Assembly: GCA_903813345.2 (NCBI GenBank)
Contig: CAIIXF020000002.1
Span: forward strand, 5,554,001 to 5,618,000
DNA: 64,000 nucleotides
Reading direction: 5' to 3'
Source: Owenia fusiformis
Lineage: Eukaryota > Annelida > Polychaeta > Sabellida > Oweniidae
Shown: in pieces, positions 11,263 to 23,550 of the stretch
Position numbering within the stretch: the first letter of the stretch is position 1
How the letters are laid out: the number at the start of each line of letters is the position of its first letter
Position numbers and translations under genes: made by a program
Notes under the pieces: model-generated
The model's input: the letters and a program-made list of their open reading frames with translations, nothing else
Database searches by the model: none
Told to the model about the DNA's origin: nothing

Positions 11263-13559
11263 GTAAGTGAAATATATTTTGCAAAGGTCAGCTTGTAAAC
11301 TACTGGGTAACACTAAATGATGAGTTATATGTACAAAATATGTTTTGCATGATTTATTCATATCCCAATGATTTAACTCCTTCACTGCATCTAATAAGGT
11401 ATATACTTAGGTGGTTCAAAAAGTGTTGCAGTTGATGCCATAACTTAAAGGAAAATAGGACTTTTACAATGAAACTTGGTACACATATGTGTTATACATT
11501 TATACATTATATGTTAAAAGGAAGAGGTGTGATTATTGGCAAATACCCCTATGGTCAAAATGAATAATTGTTAGGTGTAACATGAAGAATAGAATGCCAT
11601 ATAACTCTTTGGAAAATATTAAAATGCTCGGGCACACATAGACTGAGATAGGGGCCATTTAGTTTAGTAAGGTTGTATTGCCTTACATGGGGCTGTGCTT
11701 CATTGACTTAACATGAGGATATCAGCAGATCCCAATAGAGGCTATTGGTTTCTATTGATTATCACACAAATACCCAAAATACACTATGACCTGAATCGAT
11801 TGCAAACTTAATAATTTCACAATATGGCACTAATGGTTTATCTCATCAAATATGCAAATATGAAGTTTGCAATCGATTTAAGTCATACTTAAAATTAAAA
11901 GATTGTACATTTTTTCATCATTTTTTCCCTACAAAATGGCTATAGAAAAATGCTCCAAAAACAACTTTTACACTTATCAAAAATCATTCAACTTTGTAAA
12001 ACCAAAGAATATACTATTTTATTTCATTATGTAGTAACATATTTGGATAAGATGTAGGGATGCGTAGGATGCAAATGGATTTTGACAGACACAAAAATAC
12101 TTCCTGGTTTGGAATCATATGCCTCTACACTTCATGATTGAATTATGACCCTAATAAGTGGCCTATACATCAATACAGTGCTGAATATAGGTCAACAAGA
12201 TACTAGTGTGCATATAAATGTAATAATTAAAGCAGAATACTCATTTTGAAAAATCAGATGAATTATTTTTTTCTCATGGGGAGATCCCAATGGAGGGTGT
12301 ATAATGTCCTTTGGGACCTCAATTTTGATTGGTTCTTGAGAGATGGTTGCTAAGGTAACCAGAGTGGTGGGTACCATGTTCAACCCGAAATTACGTTTTT
12401 CCAAATAGTTTTCTTGCTTGAATAAACTCTTTGCAAAGTGGCAATTAGCAGGTGTAAGTGTCTTTGGGTGGCTATTTTTCTTCAAATTCTTCAATTTTTT
12501 GCCAGCTGTCAACACATTCTGGCAATGCTTTAATTTTAATAGAATTATTTTAATATTTTACTAACTGTATAATATGTAGTTTGCATTACTGTTGATAAAT
12601 AAATAAATGATTGCACTGTTCAGTAAAGAAATATACCAATTGTATTATTTAAACTGACTATACACTATAGAAATGATTTTCATTGAAAAATCAAATCAGT
12701 ACCAAAATTATGGTTACCCTGTAGTAGTGAAAGGCACATTAAAAATGAATATCACCCCCTTCAATCTATTTTTACAGGTTTTTATGATTATTTCAGATTT
12801 TTCTATAGTTTGCGTAACCAGGACGGTGAATTTTCTTCATTTTTCATCAAACATTTTGTCTTACCAATATTTATTATATCTGTCAATTTTATCAAAATCG
12901 CGCCGCTACGTTTGAAAATAATTCAAATTATGTAGTTTTTCCCATTGAGCTCCATTATAAAAATGGAATTTTCAAACTTAATATTTTAAAATTCTACGCG
13001 GTGAAAAGTTGCATATTGAGTAGTTTGTTAATGTTATGGTGTTAAAAATTCAAAACAAAAAGGAATAAAGAAAAAATGCCACAGAGAAATCTCAATAGAG
13101 TCTCTTTAATTTATATTTCCCTGGCTGGATGTACATCAATACTTGTTAATTAACTGGAGTGTATGCCCGACTCTAGTAGGCCAAAACCTTGATAATTTAT
13201 CCCCCCCCCCGATACATATGACTCGTTTTTACTGTTGATTGATCAATTAATTTCTATTTCACCTAACACTATGAGAAAATATAACACAAGCTTATTATTT
13301 CAGTGCAGTAGTCAGAGGTATGTTGACAGTCAAGAAGTACATATCATGGTCAATTTGCTGTAAACATTGGACTCTTCACATCAATTTTACTCTTTTCAAT
13401 TGATTTCTCAGAACAGTATAATGAAGGGAGAATATGAACGAGAGTGTTATCAATTAAATTCCATCACATTTATGATACAGATTATTAAGTACTCACAATG
13501 ATTGAACAATTAAATGAGCCCGTCTCTGTCGCGATTCACATTGATTTGTAATGTGTTCA

Positions 13560-13665
13560 GATTTTGCCGCGAAAATCTGCCCTACTCTGACGTCAGAGAT
13601 TCTGGATTTGCTAATTATAATATTCATGAGCTGACTTTGGGGAAAGGTGAATACAGTTCATTTAA
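13560..13665 (+). promoter_or_regulatory. Inverted partner of the 9.6-kb promoter block
   Basis: Read on the minus strand this block carries ATTCACCTTTCCCCAAAGTC, identical over 20 bases to plus-strand 9621-9640, then TGACGTCA (13588-13595), AGGGCA and TTTTCGCG in the same order. It is therefore a diverged inverted copy of the block upstream of the tail-anchored gene, and would fire toward higher coordinates, that is toward the truncated receptor copy. The CCAAT box is not conserved. Confidence 0.4.
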
Positions 13666-13896
13666 GTTATCCTTGAACGTGTCGATATGTACATGGTCAT
13701 GATTGTACCGTCCTTCCTTGATAGTATTGTTGTTTGTGAAACGGTTTTGCGGCGAAGACTCTATGGGAATTGACAGGTTTTCTCTTGAGAAGTGAATATC
13801 TTCGTCATCATCTCCGAGAGCTCCCGGGTCCCATGTCAACTGGTATATATTATCATTATTGTGACTCCTAACATGATTTTCATTGCGCTCATCCAT
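13624..13896 (-). CDS. Hypothetical acidic ORF, 90 aa
   Basis: From ATG at 13896 the frame runs MDERNENHVRSHNNDN, then LTWDPGALGDDDEDIHF and ends PFPKVSS. It is polar and acidic, with no membrane segment and no known motif. Its 3' end overlaps the promoter-like block in the opposite direction. It could be a real small exon or chance; codon use is not decisive. Confidence 0.2.
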   Translation of the reverse strand: MDERNENHVRSHNNDNIYQLTWDPGALGDDDEDIHFSRENLSIPIESSPQNRFTNNNTIKEGRYNHDHVHIDTFKDNLNELYSPFPKVSS

Positions 13897-14145
13897 TTCA
13901 AAAATGATATGTTTACACCGATGTCCAATACAAGGCAAATAACTACGTTCTCTGGTTTAAATTATTGTAATTAATACCCCTGCCTTGTGAAATGTTATAT
14001 ATCAAGTCATAGTGATATAATTCACTGCAAAAAAACTCAAATGATTCTTCTAATTATTTGATGTTAGTGCTAAGCATTGTATTGATTTGGCACGGGTATC
14101 CATACTATTTGAACTATGTACAATGATACTATCTTCAAAACAATC

Positions 14146-14505
14146 GAGGTCCTTGAATATTACCTGTTAGTAAAATACAACAGTGGCAACTTTTTGAAAT
14201 TAAGAACATTGGCATGTTATTAGATTTTAAAATAGTAAAATAGGCAGGTTATTTTTAGGTAATTCTTAGTGAGGTAATCAGTTTTATGAGACAAAGTATT
14301 GAAGTGCAGCATATATGATAAGATTATGATATTTTAAGCATTGTTAACTTTGTGTGAATATATATACTTATGTAGAATTATATCTTCCTTTTGTTTAAGA
14401 GGCACTTCTAACAGGGTTATCTCGATATGCGTTGATATGATATTGTTAATATTAAATAGCGTAAATAACTCGGTCATATGATATAGATGGCAATGCACTC
14501 ATTGT
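14146..14505 (+). repeat. Left copy of a 0.34-kb direct repeat
   Basis: Starts GGTCCTTGAATATTACCTGT and ends with GGCAATGCACTCATTG. About 340 bp match the block at 18614-18945 in the same orientation with scattered substitutions and small deletions. The pair brackets the truncated receptor copy. Confidence 0.8.
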
Positions 14506-14951
14506 CGCTTCTCGTCAATGACAACGGAATCTGAATTTGAGTAATTTAGAAAGACAACGGCATATGGTAATTACAGTGCCCGTTGTCCCGTATCTCATTT
14601 TAATCGGTTAAATTAAAGATTTTATTTCGATGGTAGAACATTATTAACTGTACAATGAGTATTAAGACTCTTTGATCGATTGTTGTTCCAAAGGAATTTA
14701 GTCTAGGTGCTCTATTAAACATACAGTTCATGAAAATCTAATTGAAGCGACGGTTATGTCCGCCATTTGTGACAACGGTATCTGACTTTACCGTAGTCAG
14801 GCTAACCCGGGGTGACAATGAGATACTTATTATAGTTGAAATAGTTACCTGACAGACTTTGCAGTGGACTCATTATCCCTTCACGATTGTGTTTTACATG
14901 TACCACTCTCATTATTGAACACATGTACATAAATATTTTGTTTTATCAAAG

Positions 14952-17708
14952 GCAACCACTGGACTTCTCATATTTGGATCCACATTCTTGCATGGAGGAA
15001 TGGCTATAAAGTTATGGGGAATTTACAAGTTTTTTAGCCAGCATAAAAATGTAAGTTTTAATCAAAAGATTGCTGAGGAAGAGTTTAACATTTGGGCCAG
15101 TCATTTTTTAACCAGTCCATCGTTTTCAAACCATTCAAAGTATCTGGTCCACAGCAATATGATGATTACTGGAGTTTTTATCATCTAAAATGGTAGAAAA
15201 TTCGTTTAATATCGATAAACCTTCGAAATCAGCCAAATTCACCCCCCGCAGACAGATGCAGCCAAAAAATACATTCGTATGATGCGAGACTCACATTCAA
15301 CAGGAAACTAGAAACATTTTGTCACAAATGTTGCAACTTAAGTTTTTTACTACCTAATACATGGTGAGTGACAGTCACAATAATTTCTACAAGTACGAGC
15401 ATAGCATGACAATTTTCAAAACAGAAACATATAAATAGCAAGCCCTAAAGTTCCAATCGCCCCTGGTAGCATTAACACTGGTCTCTTATATGGCATACAA
15501 TTAATATCTGAAAAACATAAACGAACGTATGGTGGGAAATCATACTAACCAGACTCCTGTTGTTGCTTGCAAGTGGAATCCCAAATATGCACTATGTACG
15601 AATTGTTCGCAAGCACGGATCTCTGTTCGCGAGTGGAGAAATGTGTCCGGAAGCGAGGAAATGGTGGTGCGCGACTAAAGAGTTCACGTTCGCGACGTGA
15701 GAATCGTGGTTCGAGCGCAAGGAAAGTAGTTCGCGAGGTCAGAACTGACGTTCGCGTTGTTGGAAGTCTAAGATGCATGTGTCAGGCAGAGCAACATTCA
15801 CCCTCAAAAATTAATCAGTAATAGCAAGTAATGGAAAAAATAAGTTTGTTGTTACTTAATGTCTAATTTTTAGATAATTATTCTACATTGTGGGCCAAAA
15901 AAATCAATACCCACGTTGAAAGATGTGTGATTCATATGATATATGTTAAACCATGCCACGTATCGTATATCATTTTAAAGATAAATCATGTCCTAACAAA
16001 ATGACAGCATTCTATTGAAAAACGTTTGTTTTCATGTGGAGTTACAGACTAAAATTGACACCAGGGGTGCCATGAGCGACCAAAAATCGAATAATGAAAG
16101 TACCAAATTTCCCTCCATATTGCAGTCACAGCTGCACTCAATATGCTTGACTGAATTATCATAAATTTATTTAAGAGTAATAAGCAATTGATGATTAACT
16201 AAAAATATATAAGTATTAACGCTGAATTTTGCACTATACTTGTATAAATGTACCTCTTTTGAAGGTGCCAAAGTTCAAATTTACCTCCATTTTCCACAAT
16301 TTGGAGAAAACTACGGTTTTCAATCAGATTGTGTCATCTTGTTAAAAATGATATGCATCCTTATATTTGGGTATTGTTTTTTGGCCCCTTGTATTCTTTT
16401 TGATTGCTGATTTTTCGTTAGATATGTTTACCTATTTATCGCAGAAAGTAATAAATGAAGCATGGTTGGTCTTCATGTTCACCATGCTCATTGTTGCTGA
16501 TGTCATAGTAGTTGCTATTTGGTTTGTCAAAGATCCCTTGTATGCAAGGCCTATAGAACTAGAATCAACTGTGAGTACCTACACTACAAGATTTAATCGT
16601 AACGTTTTTTTTATATTTCAATGCAATTGAAAACATCGGGTTATCTCTAAGTTTTCCCAAAAATGTTTTCAAATATCTATCCTATACAATGTATTGTATT
16701 CTACATAAACATTCGCAATATTTTCAATTCATGGAGACTATACAACTACAAAAATATATCATAAAAACGTATGCAGTGCGTTTTTGTATATTATTATTTT
16801 GCATAATTTTAGCTTGATAATGAAACATCTGTGAGAACAATAAATGTAATGGTTAAATGCGAATCAGTTTATAAAGCATACTTTCTCATCGCCATACTGT
16901 GTTACAAGGCAATTGTATTGTTGTTGGGTGGATTCATCGTTTGGCCAACATTGTGAGTCGCCTTATTCTTCTTCTATAAACAGAAAAAATATTAATTTGA
17001 AAACAATCATCGCTAACTAATCGAACATTCTATAAGGGCTATGTTGATTAAAATAGTAGCGATATTGCCTAAAATGTATTGTCCATCTTTTTCAGGGTTA
17101 TGTCAAGGAAGAAAGGGTTTAATCAGTTTTCTGGATTTGCTATATCTGTGTTCACAAATTTGTTGGTCAGCATTGTACTGGTTGTTATTTCGTTCCTGAT
17201 ACCGACTGATCCAAATGCTTTGTTCATTCTAACAGGATGTCTGATATTATTTACAACGATTTCGTCTGTATTACTGATATTTCTTCCAAAGGTAATGTTT
17301 TCTCTACATATGTGCTTTATTGGGTATTTTATAATGATTTTATTCGTGATATACCACACAAAATACTTTCATAAAAACAAAATGAGTTCGAAACAACCCT
17401 TTAACTTGAATATTTTGAAAATATTTCCACTTTAGGCAATACTTATATCAAGAGAAGATGACAGTCTTTCCCAGAAGTTGTTCTCTCCAATTGGTGCAGC
17501 GTTTGGTTTCTTGGACACAGTCGCAGGAGAAGACAAGATGCCAGGATTAGGTGCTGATAGGTCGTTGTCCATGCCTGGAGTCGCTCTTGCTGCAGGGAAG
17601 ATTAACGGAAGTGGCCAGAGGTCTACGTTGTAAAATGCCTACCATCATTTCGGAAAGATTGATTCTGACAAAACTGGTCCAGTTGATGACGACTATAACT
17701 CAAAATAA
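14952..17708 (+). pseudogene. 5'-truncated GABA-B-like receptor copy (TM3 to C-tail) with premature stop
   Basis: Five exons, 14952-15050, 16445-16570, 16813-16952, 17096-17291 and 17436-17633, match the last five exons of the receptor at 43250-61503 in size (99, 126, 140 and 196 bp), phase and splice site. They encode TM3 (GGMAIKLWGIYKFF), TM4 (LIVADVIVVAIWFV..DPLY), TM5 (LCYKAIVLLLGGFIVWP), TM6-TM7 (SFLIPTDPNALF..LLIFLPK) and part of the tail (GAAFGFLDTV..PGLGADRSLSMPGVALAAGK). The frame is open throughout except that TAT in the other copy is TAA here (17631-17633), removing the last 24 residues; the remaining tail codons still follow and end YNSK-stop at 17708. No exon for the ligand-binding domain, TM1 or TM2 was found upstream. 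Keeping introns rules out retrotransposition. It could not bind a ligand in the normal way; a transcribed fragment is possible. Confidence 0.85.
15605..15770. repeat. 20-21-bp GC-rich minisatellite (GTTCGCG core)
   Basis: Eight degenerate units start at 15605, 15625, 15645, 15667, 15688, 15709, 15729 and 15750, each beginning GTTCGC or a variant, followed by a purine-rich part (for example GAGTGGAGAA). It is much richer in CG than its surroundings and lies in the first intron of the truncated receptor copy. Open frames on both strands follow from the period and the lack of stops. Confidence 0.7.
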
Positions 17709-18370
17709 GCATGAGCTCTTTGACCACGATGGACTATGCGTTCAAGTTTCATTATGCATACACTTTCGATTTGCTTTTTGTCGACATATAATTATTGTCA
17801 TTTAACCACCAAGTACATGCAACATTTCATTGTCCCAGTCACCACTGTCATTGTCCCATCAAAGGAAGTTTGGAGGGCCGCCATTTAATTAAACGTGTGT
17901 TATTTTACATTTTCTACTATAACTCAAAAGGTAATAGAACGATTTTGTTCATATTTGACATGTGCATAGTACATTGTTTATTGACAATTTTGCTAGAAAG
18001 TGACCATTTTGAAAAATGTTGTTATATGAAGTTTACTGTTACTAAAATCGCAGTGAAGCAATTTTGTAAAGAGGACAGCCAAGGCCGCTTAATTGGATTT
18101 GCCACGCCTTGGCGTTGCCGTTGTCTAGTTTTGAAGATGTCCCTTTATATAAAATTAAAGTTTCAAAACATTGTATGAATAGAATGTTTATAATTACCAG
18201 TATACTATTTAGTAATTATATTTGTATCTTCATTTAAATTGTTTAGCAAGTTTAAACACAAACTAATAATAAACGGATTTATATATGAAATCAAATCTTT
18301 TCTATATCTACTCATTAACAAACATACGGGGTATAGTTGCTCAGAAATCAAATACATAGTTAAAGACACA
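17709..18370 (+). other. 3' flank shared with the full receptor gene
   Basis: The sequence after the stop matches 61504-62130 closely for about 0.6 kb, including GCCACGCCTTGGCGTTGCCG and ATTAAA at 18154-18159, a possible variant poly(A) signal. Similarity fades near the shared AAAGACACAGTATTTC. This marks the 3' limit of the duplicated segment. Confidence 0.75.
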
Positions 18371-18613
18371 GTATTTCTCTCTATATTGGAATCGTTATAG
18401 AAAAATATCTCCCCTTCCAAATGTTTGCCAACAAGAAGTCCCCATTTGCTAGCCAGTTAAAGTATATCTATGTCTTGGTAGGAAATTATAAGAATTCGTT
18501 ACAATAGCCTAGTTGAAGTTCCGGTTGACAAACTTGACACATTATGAATTATGGATAGTTGGATATCCGTATTTATTCCATGATAATATGTTTCCGCTGG
18601 AAAATAAACAGGG

Positions 18614-18945
18614 AGGTCCTTGAATATTACCTGTTAGTAAAATACAACAGTGGCAACCTTTTGAAATTAAGAAACTTGGCATGTTATTGTATTTTAAAAT
18701 AGTAAAATAGACAGGTTATTTTAGGTAATCGTTAGTGAGGTAATCAGTTTTATTAGACAAAATGCAGCTTAATGACAAGAATGATATTTTAAGCATTGTT
18801 ATATGTGTGTGAATATATATACTTCCTTTTGTTTAAGAGGCTCTTCTAACAAGGTTATCTCAATACGCGTTGATATGATATGGTTAATATTAAATGACGT
18901 TAATAACTCGGTCACATTAATATACATGGCAATGCACTTATTGCT
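18614..18945 (+). repeat. Right copy of the 0.34-kb direct repeat
   Basis: Matches 14146-14505 in the same orientation (GGTCCTTGAATATTACCTGT start; GGCAATGCACTTATTG end), with short deletions. The two copies bracket the truncated receptor copy, 4.5 kb apart. Confidence 0.8.
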
Positions 18946-18949
18946 GCGC

Positions 18950-20180
18950 TTATGGCCTCTTCGAGCGACCCCCTACATTTGCTTATTTTAAAATCATGCA
19001 TTTTTGAACCATTTTGAGCACTTCCAAGTGATTTTGGGAACAATTGTGAAATTTGAACCCCCACTGAATTGAGCGAAGCCTTGGCTACGAGCCTGATTAT
19101 ATGCATTATAAGAAGTTATTTATGTTTAGTTTGTTCCATCTTCGATCCCCCTCCATTCACTTTATAGTAGATGTTTTAACGCAATTCTTAAACTTTTTGA
19201 TAGTAGAGATAGTTTTTAAATTAGGTAGAGGTAGTTTATCGAGAAGATGCAATCTTTGAAAAACAATATTTTGGGGTAATTGGATACGGTATACTATACA
19301 ATGTTATCATCAGTTTTGAAATCGCCAATCGCCCCCCCCCCCACTTGTGACTTCTTGTTATAAAAAGGTTGCAGACCTCAGAGTAGATGGCAAGTTCGTT
19401 ACATTTGAACCTTCCATTAGGCGTAACGTGTTCCACTATGTATCAACATTTTGTTTTTATACTTTGAAACCTTCACTTTCACACGTATTTGGGAACCTGG
19501 AGGCTCACAGCTCGCATTTATAAGTTCATCGTAATATGATCTATAGTCGTATACCTGTTAGTTAATCACAATATTCCACAAATTTTTAATTACTTACAAT
19601 GGTTGATGGGTAACCATGACGTATTGCAATTCCAAAAATAGATAAAATGATTGGAAAGATGATTATTAATGTACATTATCATAATTATAATTATAGTAAT
19701 ACTTATTACAACACAGGTTAAACCTATCCTCATTCATTAATGAGAGTGGAAACAGAAATAAAACAAAATTTACCCATTTTTACAAATCGGGTTACTAAGT
19801 AACCATGACGTGATTTTATTCAGAAAAATAGATAAAATGATAGCAAAGATGATCATATATGTACATTATAAGCAATACTAATTACAAGTCGCACAAAACC
19901 CAATCCCATTTGCCATTGGTGAAAGAGAATTGAAACAGTAATGAAAACAAATTTACCACCTCCCCTTTAACATATTGAGTAGAGTAGTGTGATAGCAGCT
20001 AGTAAAGATAAGCTTAACAGAGAAAAGTATACTAGACTGTATTCAAATAAACAGTTCGTCAAAAACTTTGCAATTTATGTAAAGTGAACGAAAATAAATA
20101 ACAATCAATTAAAATAAATAAAATCGAAAATGTATTGGAGAGAGATTAAACATGTTAATAGTTCAATCAAGGGCGTTACA
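18950..20180. other. Repeat-rich non-coding interval
   Basis: No gene seen. 18960-19098 looks like a degenerate member of the GTAGCC-ended dispersed family (ends TTGGCTACGAGCCTG). 19590-19960 is a two-copy imperfect tandem repeat of about 190 bp marked by TAACCATGACGT and AAAATAGATAAAATGAT. A poly-C run is at 19333. Confidence 0.5.
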
Positions 20181-20318
20181 ATACCCGGGAATTTATCGGT
20201 TCGTCCAGTACTTGTTTGTGATAGCGCCCTCTGTAGGTCACTGTGCTTTAATACCCGGGAATTTATCGGTTCGTCCAGTACTTGTTTGTGATAGCGCCCT
20301 CTGTAGGTCACTGTGCTT
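20181..20318. repeat. 70-bp tandem duplication
   Basis: ATACCCGGGAATTTATCGGT starts both at 20181 and at 20251; the two units are nearly identical to CACTGTGCTT. The near identity implies a recent duplication. Confidence 0.9.
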
Positions 20319-20319
20319 A

Positions 20320-22790
20320 TAGCCTACAGTAATACGGGGTAGGATATCGGGAATTCGGTCAGTTTCTATCCGTCGATTTCGCTATGAATTGAAGCAAGTG
20401 TGACCACTTTATCCACTTAAACAATTTGATAATTGATTAAATCTTTAAACAAAATCGATAAACACGTTATACACTTCCTATCTCCTTAGAAATTAGCATG
20501 TATTTATGGATTGTGTTTTCGAACAAGGCTCGACCCACACCAATAGGGAAATCATTATGCTAATTAGTATGACGTCATATTTTCCTGGGGAATCCTAGAT
20601 TTCAAAGCCTCAGTCTGTTATTGTGTCAAATGTAAACGCTCTTGGGACGCTCTTTTGCAGACAGAAAATTGACAGATTAGCTTTTAACTTTCAGCTTTGA
20701 TGTTTAAATATTCTGTATTTCTACCGGACTTCTTGCTGAATATCATATAATGTTATAACTTGATTTGGACCATTGCCTGATTGATCATTCTGAAATTTTG
20801 ATTGTGATTCATGATTGATTGGCAAGAAAAATAATTCCTATTGTTTTCCAGCGAAGTCAAAATGTTACAGCATGAGTTATAATGTCGAGTTTGCATCATG
20901 TTAAATTCTGCTAGTGATTAGAAGTCCATGCACAAGCATACACATAAGAGACAAACACACCCAGGCTCCAGGCCGTGGATGGAAATATAAAACTATTTAA
21001 GGCACAAACTGGTATTAATAGACCGATATGTAGTGTCTGCCATGTATTGAAGGTAAACCAATCTGTATTATTAATGTTTCTTCTATCAATACATGGATTG
21101 TGCAATAGAAAAGCAATGGCACAATCAAAAATGTGCATATCAATCGTGAATATCTCTCGGTTCAAAGCTTATTTCCAACAGAATCGTGTCAAAATATGTG
21201 TCTGAGTAACAGTTATACATTATAAGATCGCAAACTCTTACCAATTATCAGCCGAATGGCTCATTTTCAACGAAATGTCCTTAAGACAACAGCCCTGGGT
21301 CTCGCCTGAGACCAAAAACTACTTCAAATAGCCCTCCCCTAATTATATTGGATAATCACATTTATGCGTGCGCGCGCAGCTCATCCAATGAACGAAACGC
21401 CACTTCCCGCTGAAATCACCGGGTATTGATCTTTCCCTTGGTTCAATAAAGGATAAAATAATCCAAACGATACGTTGGATGACAGACAGTGTGGTTTTTG
21501 GATTAAAGATTAAGAAAAAATCAAAGTCTTAAGGCTTAGTAGGACTAAATGGACATGCAAATTGATATCAAGAACGGCACATACTGGTGATCAAGAGAAT
21601 GTCTAAATACCTGGTATTATTTAAACTCGCAAGTACATTTTAGTGCATCATAATAGATATAAAAATTGTGATGTATAGTTATGAACATAATGTGTTTACA
21701 AGGATGACGCGTTCTCGAAAAGAAAGAAGGTATGTTTTAAGAAGTGTATATTTAAACATATCATTTTTGATATGTTGAACATGAAGTTTAAATGTTATTA
21801 AAATTCTGTATATTATCGATGGTTCAAATGCTCATAGATATGTTTTTACTTTATTCTATACCACAAACATGTATGTCCGCCTTGCAAGTGGATTGCGTAA
21901 TTATATCCCAGTGAGTTTTCTCCCCAGGTATCAATAAAAAGAACAATAAGCCCTGCAGTGCAAACAAAATGCATTAACCACCTAGTTGCCCACAATATTA
22001 TTAGTTCAATCTTAAATTGGTTTTGAAGAAAGTTGAAAAAGACTTTTTTGACCCTAAGAAGGTCATTGAAGGTGAAATTTAAATTCAGATAAGAATTTCT
22101 GAGAGTTTGAAGATGATTTTGAAAAAATCGTCAATTTGTAGCGAATTGAAAAAAAGAGCTTTTGACATTGATTAGGTCACCGAAGGTCAATTGTTTTTTG
22201 AACTTGTCAATGTCATTGAAGATCAAATCTATAGTTAGATTTGAACTTTGAACTTGTAGATGATTTTGAAAAATGGTCAATTTGAAGAAAAAAGTTGAAA
22301 AAAACATTTTGACTTTTTTGACCTTGAAAAGGTAATTGAAGGTCAAATCTTAGATATAAAGTCAGATTGTAACTTCTGAAAAGTTGTGGAGATTTGGAAA
22401 AAATCTTCTTCGAACCCCTGTGGTGTACTAGCAACTAGCCGACGAGATTGACACGAGCAGTTAGCCGACACGTTTGACACATCGTAAATAGCGGTGTTAG
22501 TGCTCTTGGGTGAGCTGTTTTTGTTGAAAACGTGTGAACATGTAATGTGCACCGTTGGGACTTATTGTTCTTTTTCCGTGATACCTAGGGGGATCTATTT
22601 AAATATTATGCAAATGACTTGCACCGCGGGCAGTTCGAAAACACAACAATAGCACATCGACTGCTTCTTATTGGAATTTAAATTTATTTGGTTAATTAAA
22701 CCCATATGAATCCTTTCTTTTTCACACAAGCAGGGATTTGGGCCGTTGGTATACTGATATAAATAAAGGCTCTATAATCAAATTATACAT
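20320..22790. other. Non-coding interval with degenerate GGTCAATTTGA-type repeats
   Basis: No gene seen. From about 22020 to 22400 a degenerate unit of roughly 160 bp, with GACC(T/C)..AAGGTCATTGAAGGTCAA and GATGATTTTGAAAAA words, repeats about three times. Minus-strand open frames there are rich in Phe, Lys and Ser because of this composition. Confidence 0.45.
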
Positions 22791-22794
22791 AAAG

Positions 22795-23274
22795 CACCGG
22801 TCAGTATGAAGCGTTAAGATGGCTGAAGGTAAGTGTCAATTTTGATATTTTTAGTGTTGATCGACTTAAATTACTTCATAGTGACGTAATACTTTGATGT
22901 TTGAACTAAACCAGGTTTATATTACACGGGGACTCAATTGTTGTTTTCATGCGTAAGCGCCATAATTCACCATATCTTCCACCGCTTAAGGAACCTGAGA
23001 TTTGGTTTCATGACCGTTGTCGTATCATACATTTCCAGTTACCTAAGTTGAAGATATCGTTGAGCTGTGTCGCCCACGCACGATATATTAACAAATTAGC
23101 ATACTCTAGAGTTTCCATGTCATATCCATAGTCTGATTTAGTAATCAATACCATAGCATTTCGTTAATTATAAAGTATTTCAATTCTATGAAAACTAAAA
23201 ATATGGAAATCGACACTTACCGTCCGCCATCTCAAATGCGATGGTTACGGTCGTTACCTTGATACTGATCAGTG
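22795..23274. mobile_element. Fold-back element with CAC ends and ATAAAG flanks
   Basis: Left end inward: CACCGGTCAGTATGAAG. Right end inward: CACTGATCAGTATCAAG. Each arm then has an ATG-containing AGATGGC(T/G)GA(A/C)GGTAAGTGTC block, so both ends mimic a short first exon with a GTAAGT donor. ATAAAG flanks both sides (22789-22794 and 23275-23280). No transposase frame. The arms are more diverged than those of the elements at 5795 and 26492, so it is older. Confidence 0.7.
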
Positions 23275-23550
23275 ATAAAGTAAACTACTTCTCTGCTGTC
23301 ATTTCACCGAATTGAAGACTAATATAGACCATTCTGATTAAATATGATGTCGTGTAAGAATACAATTGAATAAAATAAAGCAAAGGGTCAATACCTTTTG
23401 GACGCCAGTGTACGATCAATGTCATCATTGGTTTCTAGAATATTTAATTTCAAGGTAGTTATATAGAATTAGGTCATTTACCTTAACTATACATCGCTGT
23501 GTTATTCAGGTGCTGCATAGGAAAATTCTCACATCCAAAAATATGGCAAA

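Larger units (their letters stand above)
9727..13555. other. Mostly non-coding interval
   Basis: Apart from the two isolated exon candidates at 10390-10467 and 11163-11262, I see no gene here. There are poly-C runs at 10747 and 13201. The stretch 11400-12520 has an even, low-complexity character and an interrupted minus frame near 12192-12515, and may be an old dispersed repeat. No terminal repeats or target duplications could be assigned. Confidence 0.4.

Noticed and set aside
12192-12515. Minus ORF with TTLVTLATISQEPIK
   Set aside because: No splice sites, start context or family match; probably part of an old dispersed repeat.
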